A DNA stretch of 64,000 nucleotides from Chloracidobacterium sp. CP2_5A (GCA_002254845.1 NKPT01000006.1:1-64000); one strand, 5' to 3'. Shown: positions 1 to 10,100, counted from the first letter of the stretch. Notes: generated from the letters alone by a model not told the origin. A program made the numbers and translations.

Positions 1-50
1 GGGACGGATGGCAAGCTGGGACGGATGGCAAGCTGGGACGGATGACAAGC
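1..50. repeat. 17-bp tandem repeat, three units
   Basis: The window opens with two identical copies of GGGACGGATGGCAAGCT (1-17 and 18-34). A third unit (35-50) has one G-to-A change and lacks the last T. The array stops one base before the start codon of the next gene and may extend upstream of the window. No function is apparent. It could be a slippage-prone 5' untranslated segment. Confidence 0.85.
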
Positions 51-51
51 G

Positions 52-465
52 ATGACCGAGCCGGGCTGGGTACTGCTTTATGACGGCGTATGCGGCTTCT
101 GCAACTGGGCCGTGCAGTTCATCATCGCCCGCGACAAGCGCGGAACAATGCGCTTTGCAGCCCTTCAGAGCGAGTATGGGGCGCAAGTCGTGACGCGCCA
201 CCCATGGCTGGCGACGGTGGATTCCGTCATTCTGATTGAGTCGGGGGCCGACGGCGCGGAGCGGATCGCGGTTCGCTCAACGGCGGCGCTCCGCGTGGCG
301 GAATACCTTGGCGGCTGGTGGCGACTGCTGACCGTCGGGTACATCCTGCCGACGCCCCTGCGCGACTGGCTCTACGAGGTCTTCGCTAGCTGGCGCTACC
401 GGCTATTTGGAAAATATGACGCGTGCCCGATGCCCGCGCCGGGCATCCGCGCACGCTTCTTGTGA
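52..465 (+). CDS. DCC-family thiol-disulfide oxidoreductase-like protein
   Basis: This 137-residue protein matches the small DCC (DUF393) family. The signature DGVCGFC lies near residue 11, followed by a typical F-AALQS segment near residue 41, and the C-terminus ends in the family-like RARFL. The CxxC pair suggests thiol-disulfide chemistry, but substrates of the family are mostly unknown. There is no signal peptide, so it is probably cytoplasmic. The ATG at 52 follows directly on a tandem repeat and has no clear Shine-Dalgarno site. Other nearby ATGs are out of frame or quickly blocked by stops. The aroDE gene begins 10 bases downstream in the same direction. Confidence 0.8.
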   Translation: MTEPGWVLLYDGVCGFCNWAVQFIIARDKRGTMRFAALQSEYGAQVVTRHPWLATVDSVILIESGADGAERIAVRSTAALRVAEYLGGWWRLLTVGYILPTPLRDWLYEVFASWRYRLFGKYDACPMPAPGIRARFL

Positions 466-475
466 GCGACGGACT

Positions 476-2011
476 GTGATTTGCGCGCCAATTGCCGCCC
501 CAACGCCGGAGGCGCTCTTCGCCGCCATGGCGGCGGCGGCCGCGACGGCTGACTGGCTGGAGCTGCGCCTGGACGCGCTTCAGACAGCGGCGCCCGCCGA
601 AGCGAGCCAAGCGTTGCGCCAAGCCCTCGCAAGACGGACGAAGCCCGTGGTCGTCACGTTTCGTCCCCGCGAGCAAGGCGGTTTCCGCGAGATTCCTCGC
701 CAGGAGCGCCTCGCGTTCTGGCGCGCCGCGCTGCAAACCGAGGCGGAAGCTTTTGATATTGAAGCGGACCTGGTCGAGCCGTTGCTGGCGGATTACGCGC
801 CCGCCCATCCCATCTGGTCGCGCGCGCTGGTTTCTCATCATGACTTTGCCGAAACGCCTGAAGATGTGATGGGCTTTGCCGCGGCGCGCTTTCCGCCATA
901 CGCCGGAGCCGTCAAGCTGGCGACCAAAATCAACCAGCCGGATGACGTTTGCCGACTCTTCGACTGGCTGCTTCAGGGCCCGCCGCCAGCGCGGAAAATA
1001 CCGGTTGGCATGGGCGGCTATGGCATCTTCACGCGCATTCTCGGGCCGGCTTACGGCGCGCGCTGGACGTACGCCGCCGCCCACGACGGGCGCGCCATCG
1101 CGCCGGGACAGCTTCCGGCTGCCGAGCTGCGGCAAGTTTTTCGCGTGACGGAGCTGAACCGCGAAACGATCGTCGCCGGACTCATCGGCGCGCCCGTCGC
1201 GCATTCGCTCTCGAAGGATATGCATAACGCCGCCTTCGCCCGCCTAGGCTTGAATTGGGTGTATATCCCTGTCGAAACGCCGCCCGATGCGTTGGAACGG
1301 CTCATTCGAGACTGTATTCACCCGCGCTCGCGGCGCGCCCCATGGCAGGCGGGCGGCTACAGCGTCACGCTGCCGCACAAAACGGCTGTCATCCCCTACC
1401 TTGACCGGCTGACGCCGCTCGCCGAGCGAGCGGGGGCGGTCAATACCCTGGTGATTGAGGGGGAGGAACTCCTGGGCGACAACACGGATGTCAGCGGCGC
1501 GATGCGTCCGCTGGTGGCGCGGTTTGAGGTGGCGGGAAAGCGGGTGGCCGTGTTGGGCGCGGGCGGCGGGGCGCGCGCCGTTGTCTGCGGACTGGCTGAC
1601 GCCGGGGCGGCGGTGACGGTCTTTGCGCGAAACCCCGCTCGCGCGAGCGCGCTGGGCGAGCGCTTTGGCGTGTCGGTCGCGCCGCTGGATCGGTTTCGCG
1701 GCGCTGATTTCGACGGCCTCGTCAACACGACGCCGGTCGGCCTGGCGGGCTCCGCCGAAGAAGCCGCCTGTCCGGTTGCGCCAGACAGGCTCGACGGACT
1801 GGCGTGGGTTTATGATCTGGTGTACCGCCCGCGGCTGACGCCCCTGCTGCAAGCCGCCGGACAGCGGGGCATCGCAGGCCTTGACGGGCTGCCGATGCTT
1901 GTGGCGCAGGCGGCCGAGCAGTTCGCCCGCTGGACGCGGCGGAGCGCGCCAGAACAAGTCATGCTGGCCGCCGCCGAATGCGCGCTAGCTACCCGCCCAG
2001 CAGGGACTTAA
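476..2011 (+). CDS. aroDE: Fused 3-dehydroquinate dehydratase (type I) / shikimate dehydrogenase
   Basis: This bifunctional enzyme carries out steps 3 and 4 of the shikimate pathway (dehydroquinate to dehydroshikimate to shikimate). The N-terminal half is a type I AroD. ELRLD lies near residue 29, SHHDF holds the catalytic His (about 122), and GAVKLATK holds the Schiff-base Lys (about 147). The AroE half begins near residue 235 with GAPVAHSLSK. It has VTLPHK with the catalytic Lys, GAVNTL, NTDVSG, the nucleotide loop GAGGGARAV and NTTPVG. I chose the GTG at 476 because it gives the usual M-I-C-x-P-I start and clears the upstream gene. An open frame continues to 407 but would overlap the DCC gene. 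The 3' end overlaps the convergent rimI-like gene by 23 bases. Confidence 0.93.
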   Translation: MICAPIAAPTPEALFAAMAAAAATADWLELRLDALQTAAPAEASQALRQALARRTKPVVVTFRPREQGGFREIPRQERLAFWRAALQTEAEAFDIEADLVEPLLADYAPAHPIWSRALVSHHDFAETPEDVMGFAAARFPPYAGAVKLATKINQPDDVCRLFDWLLQGPPPARKIPVGMGGYGIFTRILGPAYGARWTYAAAHDGRAIAPGQLPAAELRQVFRVTELNRETIVAGLIGAPVAHSLSKDMHNAAFARLGLNWVYIPVETPPDALERLIRDCIHPRSRRAPWQAGGYSVTLPHKTAVIPYLDRLTPLAERAGAVNTLVIEGEELLGDNTDVSGAMRPLVARFEVAGKRVAVLGAGGGARAVVCGLADAGAAVTVFARNPARASALGERFGVSVAPLDRFRGADFDGLVNTTPVGLAGSAEEAACPVAPDRLDGLAWVYDLVYRPRLTPLLQAAGQRGIAGLDGLPMLVAQAAEQFARWTRRSAPEQVMLAAAECALATRPAGT

Positions 2012-2477
2012 CCATTTTGAGCGCGTCATCGCCATCGGCATAGTAACGCGTCAAGCGCTGGGTCACGCTGTATCCCGCGCTGGCGTAGAGCCGGTAAGCG
2101 GCGGCGTTCGCGGCATGAACTTCCAAATGGACGATCGCCACCCCGCGCCGCCGAAAGCCCTGCTCGGCCACCGCTAACAACCGGCGCGCGTGGCCCTGGC
2201 GGCGCGCCTCGGGCGCGACGCCAACCGCGATGATGTGGCCGCTGCCCAGGAGTCGGCCGCGACCGCGACCGGGCGCTCGATCAACCAGTCCGACGAGAAA
2301 GCCGACCAGCCGGCGGCCGGCATCCAGGGATTGGTAGGAAACGGAGTCCGGCGAGTCGAGCAGCAACCGAAACGTCGCGAGGTCGTACGTCTCGTGATCA
2401 GCAAAGCACCGGCGGTTCAGCTCCCAGCAGGCATAGGCGTCAAGCGCCGTGAGCGGGAGCACATCCGACGCTTCCAC
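1989..2477 (-). CDS. rimI: GNAT acetyltransferase, RimI-like
   Basis: A single GNAT domain of about 160 residues, most like RimI, which acetylates the N-terminus of ribosomal protein S18. The acetyl-CoA loop reads APEARRQGHARRLL, and the RimI-like LEV-AAN-AAYRLYASAGY segment follows. The GTG at 2477 is preferred because it starts 5 bases after the upstream pterin-synthase stop. An ATG at 2525 is possible but would overlap that gene by 43 bases. It follows that gene in a - strand run. rimI often sits beside tsaB, but here tsaB is at the other end of the window. The exact substrate is inferred and other N-acetyltransferases of the family remain possible. Confidence 0.75.
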   Translation of the reverse strand: MEASDVLPLTALDAYACWELNRRCFADHETYDLATFRLLLDSPDSVSYQSLDAGRRLVGFLVGLVDRAPGRGRGRLLGSGHIIAVGVAPEARRQGHARRLLAVAEQGFRRRGVAIVHLEVHAANAAAYRLYASAGYSVTQRLTRYYADGDDALKMVKSLLGG

Positions 2478-2482
2478 GGCGA

Positions 2483-2869
2483 TTAGCCTACCCCATAGGC
2501 GGCCATGGTGGCGGGCGTCTCCCACGCTCGCACGAGCGACACTTGGCAGCGATCCGTGTTGATGCGGGCGGCGACTTGGCGGAAGACAAAAGCCGCGATG
2601 TTTTCCGTCGAAGGGTTGAGTTCCTGGTCAAAAGGGGGCACCTCGTTGAGATGCTTGTGATCGAGATACTCCATCACTTCCTCGGTCGCTCGGCGCACCG
2701 CCTGAAAGTCAATCAGGATGTGGTTCTCATCAAGCTGCGCGCCGCGGACAAAAACCTGGATGCGCCAGTTGTGACCGTGGAGCGACTCGCCCTGCCCCTG
2801 GTACCGGCGCAGCGCATGCGCCGCCGAGAACTGGGTTTCGACCATCACCTCGTAAAAGCGGTTGTGCAT
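2483..2869 (-). CDS. 6-pyruvoyltetrahydropterin synthase paralogue, PTPS-III type
   Basis: This 128-residue protein has the QueD/PTPS fold signature. Zinc ligands are His18 (FSAAHAL) and His31/His33 (LHGHNW), followed by LDHKHLNE, PSTEN and WETP. The usual catalytic Cys of CxxxHGH is Gly27 here, while Glu28 gives ExxHGH. Cys loss with this Glu is the hallmark of PTPS-III enzymes. Those are reported to convert dihydroneopterin triphosphate to 6-hydroxymethyldihydropterin, bypassing FolB in folate synthesis, and they occur in Acidobacteria among other phyla. A folate role is therefore more likely than queuosine synthesis, although a plain annotation would be queD. It is separated by about 100 bases from the upstream DHS-like gene. 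Confidence 0.88.
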   Translation of the reverse strand: MHNRFYEVMVETQFSAAHALRRYQGQGESLHGHNWRIQVFVRGAQLDENHILIDFQAVRRATEEVMEYLDHKHLNEVPPFDQELNPSTENIAAFVFRQVAARINTDRCQVSLVRAWETPATMAAYGVG

Positions 2870-2973
2870 AGCCGAATGCGTTTTATCCGTGGCGGCGGAC
2901 CAGAGACAAGGCTGGTCGCCGGCGGGCTGCGACTGCGGTCGGCGCGACGACGACCGCGAAACCTTCCGCGGCG

Positions 2974-4023
2974 CTAGGTGGCGCTGATGGAGAGGTCGCG
3001 GCCCAGCGTGAAGGTCGGCTTGCGCCGGGACTTGATCTGGCGCGCCGCGCTCTGGGCGAGCGCCGTGGTCAACATCGGCAGCGCAATTGTCGGATCGCAG
3101 TACACCGTCGCCAGCCGCAGGTCCTTCGCCGCTCGACTCCAGTTGTCGGCATCCTCCACTGGGTGCAGGGTCGCGCTGCCGCTGTGCAGGGCGTCAAGCG
3201 TGACCTGCACAACGTACTTAAGCGGGCGCAAGCGCGCATTGACGACGGTGCCGGTCGCCTGGGACTGGCGCACAAAGTCGCTGCACAAGCTCGACCCGAA
3301 GTAAAGCGCGCCCACATTAGTTGACCCGACCAAAACGTGGGCCATCTCCACAACGTCCTGAATCACGTCAAACAAAAAGGGCGACTTCCGGTCAATCCGT
3401 CCTGCCGCGATGCCGCGCACCAGCGGCGAGGTTGTCACGCCGGGACAAAACACCGGCACCCGCGCCTTGTAAGCCGCCGTCAGAATGCCATCCTCGCTCG
3501 CAATCTCGGATAACTCGTGGCCCAGAAGATTGAGAAACTCGCGGGTGGCGTAGGGGCGCGTCATATCCTGCATATTGACAAAGCTGCGCAGCCATTCATC
3601 GGCTTCTCGCGCCTCTTCCTCGCTCAGCAGCGTGTCATACAAGCGAGCGATGCCGTGGGTTTGCAACTCGCTGGCCGCGGTGAAGGGGGAGCCTTGGTAG
3701 TGCTGGCGTCCGAGCGACTCATGAACATCGTGGAAGACCGTCAGCCCGTCGGTAATCACAACGTCCACATAGCGGTTGCGAATTAGCCAGGCGACCAGCC
3801 GCCGCATGCCGGCGGGGATGAGCGGGCCGCTCACCCCAAGCGCGATAGTGCAGGCGTCGTCCAGCATGTTGAGCCAAATGTTGTGGGCGATGGCGAGATT
3901 TCGGGCCTGAAAAGAGGTCGCCTCGAACTTAGCCAACAGCCCGGCAACGCTGCGGTCGCGGTCGATTTCGATGGGATCGGTTGGTCGTTTCAAGTAAGGC
4001 GACGCTTTCGCTTTTTTGCTCAT
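2974..4023 (-). CDS. Deoxyhypusine synthase-like protein lacking the catalytic lysine
   Basis: A 349-residue member of the deoxyhypusine synthase superfamily (NAD-dependent transfer of an aminobutyl group). Family-like segments include GVSGPLIPAGM (about 63-73), VDVVITDGL, VPVFCPG (189-195), GALYFGSSL and CDPTIALPML near the end. In human DHS, the Lys of SWGK forms the enzyme-substrate imine. The aligned stretch here is NWSR (Trp295, Arg297), with a Lys only at 300, and the K-H of GGGVxKHH reads S-D. The chemistry must differ from true DHS, and bacteria have no eIF5A. It lies 85 bases after speA on the same strand, suggesting a polyamine role such as transfer onto or from agmatine or spermidine. 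Start ATG 4023 has a GAGAG site; an upstream ATG at 4083 lacks support. Confidence 0.82.
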   Translation of the reverse strand: MSKKAKASPYLKRPTDPIEIDRDRSVAGLLAKFEATSFQARNLAIAHNIWLNMLDDACTIALGVSGPLIPAGMRRLVAWLIRNRYVDVVITDGLTVFHDVHESLGRQHYQGSPFTAASELQTHGIARLYDTLLSEEEAREADEWLRSFVNMQDMTRPYATREFLNLLGHELSEIASEDGILTAAYKARVPVFCPGVTTSPLVRGIAAGRIDRKSPFLFDVIQDVVEMAHVLVGSTNVGALYFGSSLCSDFVRQSQATGTVVNARLRPLKYVVQVTLDALHSGSATLHPVEDADNWSRAAKDLRLATVYCDPTIALPMLTTALAQSAARQIKSRRKPTFTLGRDLSISAT

Positions 4024-4108
4024 GATCTCTCGTTTTCTTGCACGGAGCGCCTTCTTGCGCGGGGCCCGATGCCAGCCCGCCAAAACTCCGGCGGCGGCTC
4101 CCGGCGGT

Positions 4109-5998
4109 TCAGCTCAAATATGTATAGCAGGAAACGTGGCTTTCATATTGTCGGCACAGCTCATTGGCGCGCTCGGCTGAAAGTCGCCCGCGCTTGACCT
4201 GCTCGGCAGCCAGCTCGCCAAAGCCCTCCTGAAGCGCCGCTCGCTCGTAACGCGCGGTTTCCACCGCCTCGCCCAGGGTTCCGCCCGGCACAACCTTGGT
4301 AATGAGATAGCCCTCGTCTTCGATGACGATGTGCGCCTCGTTGAGCGGGCCAAACAGGTTGTGTCCGCTTCCCATGACCTCCTGGTAAGCGCCGATGAGA
4401 AAAATGCCGAGAAAATACGGCTCGCCCTTGAACGGATGGAGCTCGAGCGTTTCCTTGATGTCCTTCAAATCAACAAACTTATCGATGACGCCGTCCGAAT
4501 CGCAGGTGATGTCCACGAGCGTCGCCAGCTCGGTCGGCGTCTTGTCCAGCTTGTGGAGCGGCATAATCGGGAAAAGCTGATCAATCGCCCAGCTATCCGG
4601 CAGCGAGCGAAAGATCGAGAAGTTGCACAAATACTTGGCGGCCAGCATCTGGCGCAGCTCTTCGTATTCGTCAATCATGCTCTTGTCGTTCTGCGCGTAT
4701 TTGGCCGTGCGCTCGCAGACTTCCCAGAACAAAATCTCCCCCTTGGCCCGGTCTTCCAGTGAAATCAGCCCAAGGTTGAATAGCGTGTACATTTCATCTT
4801 TGTGCTCGATAGCGTCATGGTAATACTCGGCGTAATTTTTCGAGTTGATGCCCATGCACAGATCCTTCAGCTCGACAATGACCTGCGGATCGTCGTCATC
4901 CACCTTGACGGCTTCGTATTCCCCGACGACCGTCTCAATCTCAGCGCGGATATTCGCCACTAGAACGGCATGATACGACGTGAGCATGCGGCCGGATTCA
5001 GTAATGATGTTCGGCTCGGGAACGTCTTCGTCCTCGCAGACGCTCTTGATGGTGTAAACAACGTCGTTGGCGAATTCCTGAACCGTGTAGTTGGCGGAAG
5101 ACTCCGAGCTGGTCTTGCTGCCGTCGTAGTCAACGCCGAGACCGCCACCCACGTCCAGGTAGTCAATGTTGATTTTCATCGCCCGAATCTTAGCATAGAC
5201 GCGCGCGGCTTCCTTGATGGCGTTTTTAACGCGCTTGATGCTCGTGATCTGCGAGCCAATATGAAAGTGAAGCAGGCGTAGCGAGTCAACCATTTCGTTT
5301 TCGCGGAGCACGCGAATAACTTCCAGAATCTCGCTCGTCGTCAGCCCAAACTTAGCCGACTCGCCGCCCGACTTTTCCCACCGGCCGCTCCCTTTCGAGT
5401 AGAGCTTGACGCGGATGCCGATCAGCGGGCGAACGCCGATTTCCTGCGCCAACTGCACAACGGTTTCAAGCTCGCCGATTTTTTCAATCACGATAACAAC
5501 GTTCTTGCCAAGCTCCGTGCCGAGCAAGGCCAAGCGGATATAGCTTTCATCCTTGAAGCCATTGCAAATCATGACCGAATCGGAGGCCTGCTCGTTGGCC
5601 AGCGCCGCGTATAGCTCCGGCTTGCTGCCAACTTCGATGCCAAAGTCATACCGCCGCCCGGCGCGCAAGAACTCTTCCACAACCTCGCGCCGCGGATTGA
5701 CTTTCATCGGAAACACGCCATAGTAACGACCGCTGTAGTTGAACTCCTTGATGGCGCTCCGAAAAGCCCCGGTCAGCTTTTTCATTTGGTTGACGAGGAT
5801 CTGGGGGAAGCGCAAAAGCAGCGGCGCGTGAATCCGCCGCCGCTGAAGGTCGTCCAGGATTTCCATAATATCGGCGCCGCGTCGGTCATACTCGCTGGGA
5901 TGAACGACTAAGTGGCCCTTCTTGTTAATGCTGAAATAGCCCGCGCCCCAATTTTCAATCCCATACGTCTGGGCGACCTCCTCAAGCTTCGCTTTCAT
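4109..5998 (-). CDS. speA: Biosynthetic arginine decarboxylase
   Basis: Full-length (629 residues) PLP-dependent arginine decarboxylase, which makes agmatine for polyamine synthesis. VFPMKVN holds the PLP lysine near residue 100. HFHIGSQ, DVGGGLGVDYDGS and the ESGR phosphate-binding segment follow in the order expected for the alanine-racemase-fold decarboxylases, with the typical long helical C-terminal extension. ATG 5998 is preceded by GAGG at a normal distance and by a good sigma70-like promoter about 60 bases upstream. The DHS-like gene follows on the same strand and probably uses or modifies the product. No agmatinase or agmatine deiminase gene is seen in this window. Confidence 0.96.
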   Translation of the reverse strand: MKAKLEEVAQTYGIENWGAGYFSINKKGHLVVHPSEYDRRGADIMEILDDLQRRRIHAPLLLRFPQILVNQMKKLTGAFRSAIKEFNYSGRYYGVFPMKVNPRREVVEEFLRAGRRYDFGIEVGSKPELYAALANEQASDSVMICNGFKDESYIRLALLGTELGKNVVIVIEKIGELETVVQLAQEIGVRPLIGIRVKLYSKGSGRWEKSGGESAKFGLTTSEILEVIRVLRENEMVDSLRLLHFHIGSQITSIKRVKNAIKEAARVYAKIRAMKINIDYLDVGGGLGVDYDGSKTSSESSANYTVQEFANDVVYTIKSVCEDEDVPEPNIITESGRMLTSYHAVLVANIRAEIETVVGEYEAVKVDDDDPQVIVELKDLCMGINSKNYAEYYHDAIEHKDEMYTLFNLGLISLEDRAKGEILFWEVCERTAKYAQNDKSMIDEYEELRQMLAAKYLCNFSIFRSLPDSWAIDQLFPIMPLHKLDKTPTELATLVDITCDSDGVIDKFVDLKDIKETLELHPFKGEPYFLGIFLIGAYQEVMGSGHNLFGPLNEAHIVIEDEGYLITKVVPGGTLGEAVETARYERAALQEGFGELAAEQVKRGRLSAERANELCRQYESHVSCYTYLS

Positions 5999-6055
5999 CG
6001 CGTGTCCTCGCGGCCTGAGATCACGTCATTCGGCAACGACGCAAACAAGCCTGCC

Positions 6056-6084
6056 AATGTAGCAAATGCAAGACAGAGCGTCAA
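6056..6084 (-). promoter_or_regulatory. Predicted sigma70-type promoter of speA
   Basis: Read on the minus strand, TTGACG (6084-6079) and TACATT (6061-6056) are separated by 17 bases. This places a start near 6049 and gives a leader of about 50 bases before the speA ATG. A run of nine T bases lies just upstream of the -35 box. The call rests on consensus match and position only. Confidence 0.6.
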
Positions 6085-6195
6085 AAAAAAATCCACATCC
6101 GCCTATTGAGCCCAAACCGCTTGCTCCCAACAACATAGTGGGCTTTTTCGGTCAGCGGCGGGCGGCGGCTTCCGGCCAGTCTCCCAAAGTAGTCT

Positions 6196-6225
6196 TTGCA
6201 TTTCGCCCAGCCCCTGCACTATACT
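6196..6225 (+). promoter_or_regulatory. Predicted promoter of tRNA-Leu
   Basis: TTGCAT (6196-6201) and TATACT (6220-6225) are separated by 18 bases. A start near 6232 would lie about 14 bases before the mature tRNA 5' end, which fits a stable-RNA promoter. The -35 match is weak and the -10 is good. Confidence 0.5.
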
Positions 6226-6245
6226 TGCTGATTGGTCGCAAGCCT

Positions 6246-6328
6246 GCCGGAGTGGTGGAATGGTAGACGCGCCGGACTCAAAATCCGGTGGGGGCAACCC
6301 CGTGAGAGTTCGAGTCTCTCCTCCGGCA
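6246..6328 (+). tRNA. tRNA-Leu (anticodon CAA)
   Basis: A type II tRNA with acceptor strands GCCGGAG and CTCCGGC, discriminator A, anticodon stem CCGGA/TCCGG and loop CTCAAAA, giving anticodon CAA (reads UUG). A long variable arm and the T-loop GTTCGAGTC follow. The 3' CCA is not encoded (ACT follows the acceptor), so it must be added by a nucleotidyltransferase. Confidence 0.95.
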
Positions 6329-6420
6329 CTCTTTATTGCTGAGGATTTATTTTGCTGAGGGCGCGACCTGAAGGCGCGCCGCGGGGCCGAACGGCTCTCG
6401 CCGGGCGCAGCCAGCGCGGC

Positions 6421-7947
6421 TCACCGCCGTCCGACGGCGATGGCAGCCTCTGCTTCATCGTCGCTCGCCGCCTCTTCGCTCGCCGCCTCGCTCATCAGCG
6501 GCTCAGCCTTCGGCGCTCCGCCCGACTCAGGCGCCGCTTGGTCAAGCCGCTCGGCAATTGGGGCCAGCGCTTCCTGTAGGGCCTGGAAAAGTCGCCGGAC
6601 CGGACTGCCGGTCGGGCGCGCGCCGTTGACGGCGGACAGCGGTCGCGCCGCCGGCGGGCGGGCGGCAACGGGCGACCGCGATGCTCGGCCGAGCCAATCC
6701 TCCAGCGCCGCCTGCAACCCGCCGCCGCCGTCGGCGATAACATTCCAGCCGGGCTGGTAATATGAGGCGACCCCTTCCAGCATTTGAATCAGCCGGAAAG
6801 GGTAGGCTAAATCTTCCGGGAGCAGAAAGCGAACTTGACTCCGCTCAACCGCTTGTCCAACCGCGGCAATGCGGTTTTTGGTGTTGGATTGCAAAACGCT
6901 GATTTCGCCAATCTGCGCGATAGCGGCGCGGGCCTGCGCCCGCGGCGTCTCCGGGGCGACCAGTCCAAGGCGGTAAAATCCGTCGGTCACCTCGTCAAGG
7001 CGACCGCGCGCGGCAGCCTGCACAAGGCGGGCCAGCGTCTCGCGCGTGGACGCCTCGATCGTCTGCACCATGCCGAAATCCAGCAGCGCCAAGCGACCAT
7101 CCGGCAACACAAGAAAATTGCCGGGGTGCGGGTCAGCGTGGTAGTACCCCTCGCACAGGATCATGTAAGCGTAAAGATGCACAAGACGGTCGAGCAATCG
7201 CTGCGGCTTGCGGATAATCCGGCGGACGGCGTCGGCGTCGCTAATTCGGCAACCCTCGACAAATTCTAGCGCCAGAACGCGCGGCGTACACAGCTCGTCA
7301 ATGGTCTCCGGGACGACGACACCTGAAAACGGCGCGAGCATGGCTCGCAGGCGGGCGGCATGCCGCCGCTCGGCCGTAAAGTCGGCTTCCTCTCGAAAGC
7401 CAGCCTCAAAGCGCCCGACCACCGTGAGAATGTCTTCCCAGACAGCGTTGCGAGAAATTCGGCGCAGCCATCCTGCAAGGCGGCGAATCAGCTCGAAGTC
7501 GGTATCGAGCAGCGCCAGCGTGTCTGGCTTGAGAAACTTGACGACGATTTCCCGCCCCCGCCACCGCGCCCGATGCACCTGCCCGATGCTCGCCGTGGCG
7601 AGCGGCTCAGGGTCGAATCGCTCAAAGATTTCCGAAAGGACGCGCCCGTATTCGCGCTCTAGAAACGGCTTGACAACGTGAATGGGCACCGGCCGAACGG
7701 CATCCTGAAGCTTGGCGAGCTCGGCGGCGTAGGGCGGCGGCAGCGTGTCAGTTCGGACTCCGACGACTTGCCCGACCTTAATAAACACAATTCCTAGCCG
7801 CTCCAGCGCCTCGCGCAGTCGTCGCGCCGCGCGGGCGGACTGGCCCGCCCGGTCGCCCATCGGCAAGCGACTGGCGATCCAAGCGCGAACGAAGGGCGAG
7901 AAGGCCAAGACAATGGCAAAAAAGCGACGGCGAAGGCTTGACGGCAT
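6421..7947 (-). CDS. ABC1/UbiB-family atypical kinase-like protein
   Basis: A 508-residue member of the ABC1 (ADCK/UbiB) family of atypical kinases or ATPases tied to isoprenoid-lipid and quinone metabolism. Near residue 55 is KVGQ (KxGQ motif), followed by the Ala-rich ATASIGQVH loop, VVKFLKP with the ATP-binding Lys, and HADPHPGNF with the metal site. LLDFGMV is the DFG equivalent. A low-complexity Ala/Glu-rich tail ends the protein. A polyprenyl diphosphate synthase elsewhere in the window fits an isoprenoid quinone theme. It is divergent from the GDH-like gene across about 220 bases. The specific substrate or partner cannot be read from sequence. Confidence 0.88.
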   Translation of the reverse strand: MPSSLRRRFFAIVLAFSPFVRAWIASRLPMGDRAGQSARAARRLREALERLGIVFIKVGQVVGVRTDTLPPPYAAELAKLQDAVRPVPIHVVKPFLEREYGRVLSEIFERFDPEPLATASIGQVHRARWRGREIVVKFLKPDTLALLDTDFELIRRLAGWLRRISRNAVWEDILTVVGRFEAGFREEADFTAERRHAARLRAMLAPFSGVVVPETIDELCTPRVLALEFVEGCRISDADAVRRIIRKPQRLLDRLVHLYAYMILCEGYYHADPHPGNFLVLPDGRLALLDFGMVQTIEASTRETLARLVQAAARGRLDEVTDGFYRLGLVAPETPRAQARAAIAQIGEISVLQSNTKNRIAAVGQAVERSQVRFLLPEDLAYPFRLIQMLEGVASYYQPGWNVIADGGGGLQAALEDWLGRASRSPVAARPPAARPLSAVNGARPTGSPVRRLFQALQEALAPIAERLDQAAPESGGAPKAEPLMSEAASEEAASDDEAEAAIAVGRR

Positions 7948-8168
7948 GGATACTTAGGCCCGCAGCCCGCCCGGCGCCGGCAAACCCCGGCGCGGCTGGG
8001 CAAGGCGACTCAACGTTACTCGCAACTTAGCGCATGCCGCCTGAAACCGCGCCATGCGAAATTACCGGGCAAAGCGCGTCGCGCGGCAAGGATGAATTAC
8101 CCGCGGCGACCCAATTCGTTGTAAAACTTACGCATGACGCGCCCATCCACAACGACAAGGAACCGCTT

Positions 8169-9468
<1,300 letters not shown>

Positions 9469-9476
<8 letters not shown>

Positions 9477-10056
9477 CGCGCTGGCGCGCTGGATGGCGGC
9501 GGCGCATGGGCGGCGCGTCTTGGACGTAGGTTGCGGGCGCAATAAGACCCCCGGCGCAACGGGGCTGGACGCCAACCCGCGCTCCGCCGCCGACATCATC
9601 CACGATCTGGATGACGTGCCGTACCCTTTTCCCGATAATGCGTTCGACCTTGTCATCGGGCGACACGTCATCGAGCATGTAGCTTCGCCGCTGGCCGTCA
9701 TCATCGAGCTGCACCGGATCACCTGTCCCGGCGGATGGGTCTTTCTCGTCGCCCCCCACTGGACGAATCCCGACTTCGCCACCGATCTGACGCATCGCAA
9801 CCACCTTAACAGCTATTCCTTTCGGAACCTCGCCGAGGGGCAGGAAGTTTTCGATTTCTATGCGGCAGCTCGCTTTCGTCAGTCGCCGCCCTATGTGACC
9901 CTGCTCAACCTCTGGCGCGCTTGCGGCATCGAATGGCTTATCAACCTTGACCGTCGTCATCCGCGCTGGCGCTTCCTGCGGCGCTTTTGGGAGCAATACT
10001 TGAATGCCTTCGTTCGCGGGAAGGAAATCTACTTCGAGCTCGAAGTCGTCAAGTGA
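9469..10056 (+). CDS. Class I SAM-dependent methyltransferase
   Basis: 195 residues with a Rossmann methyltransferase core. VLDVGCG is motif I near residue 18, GLDANP the acidic loop, and FDLVIGRHVIEHV motif IV. The substrate is not recognisable. ATG 9469 overlaps the GDH-like stop by 8 bases, so the two are probably translationally coupled. lpxD follows after 44 bases. Sitting just ahead of lpxD, it might act on an envelope component or a small metabolite, but that is only context. A Trp/Arg-rich C-terminal part with HPRWRFLRRFW may contact membranes. Confidence 0.78.
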
Positions 10057-10100
10057 CGACCGTCCTGCCAACTTATGATTATGATTATGAACGACTGGTT

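Noticed and set aside
2483-2869. Standard QueD (queuosine) assignment
   Set aside because: The catalytic Cys is Gly and the ExxHGH motif fits PTPS-III, so a queuosine role is less likely.
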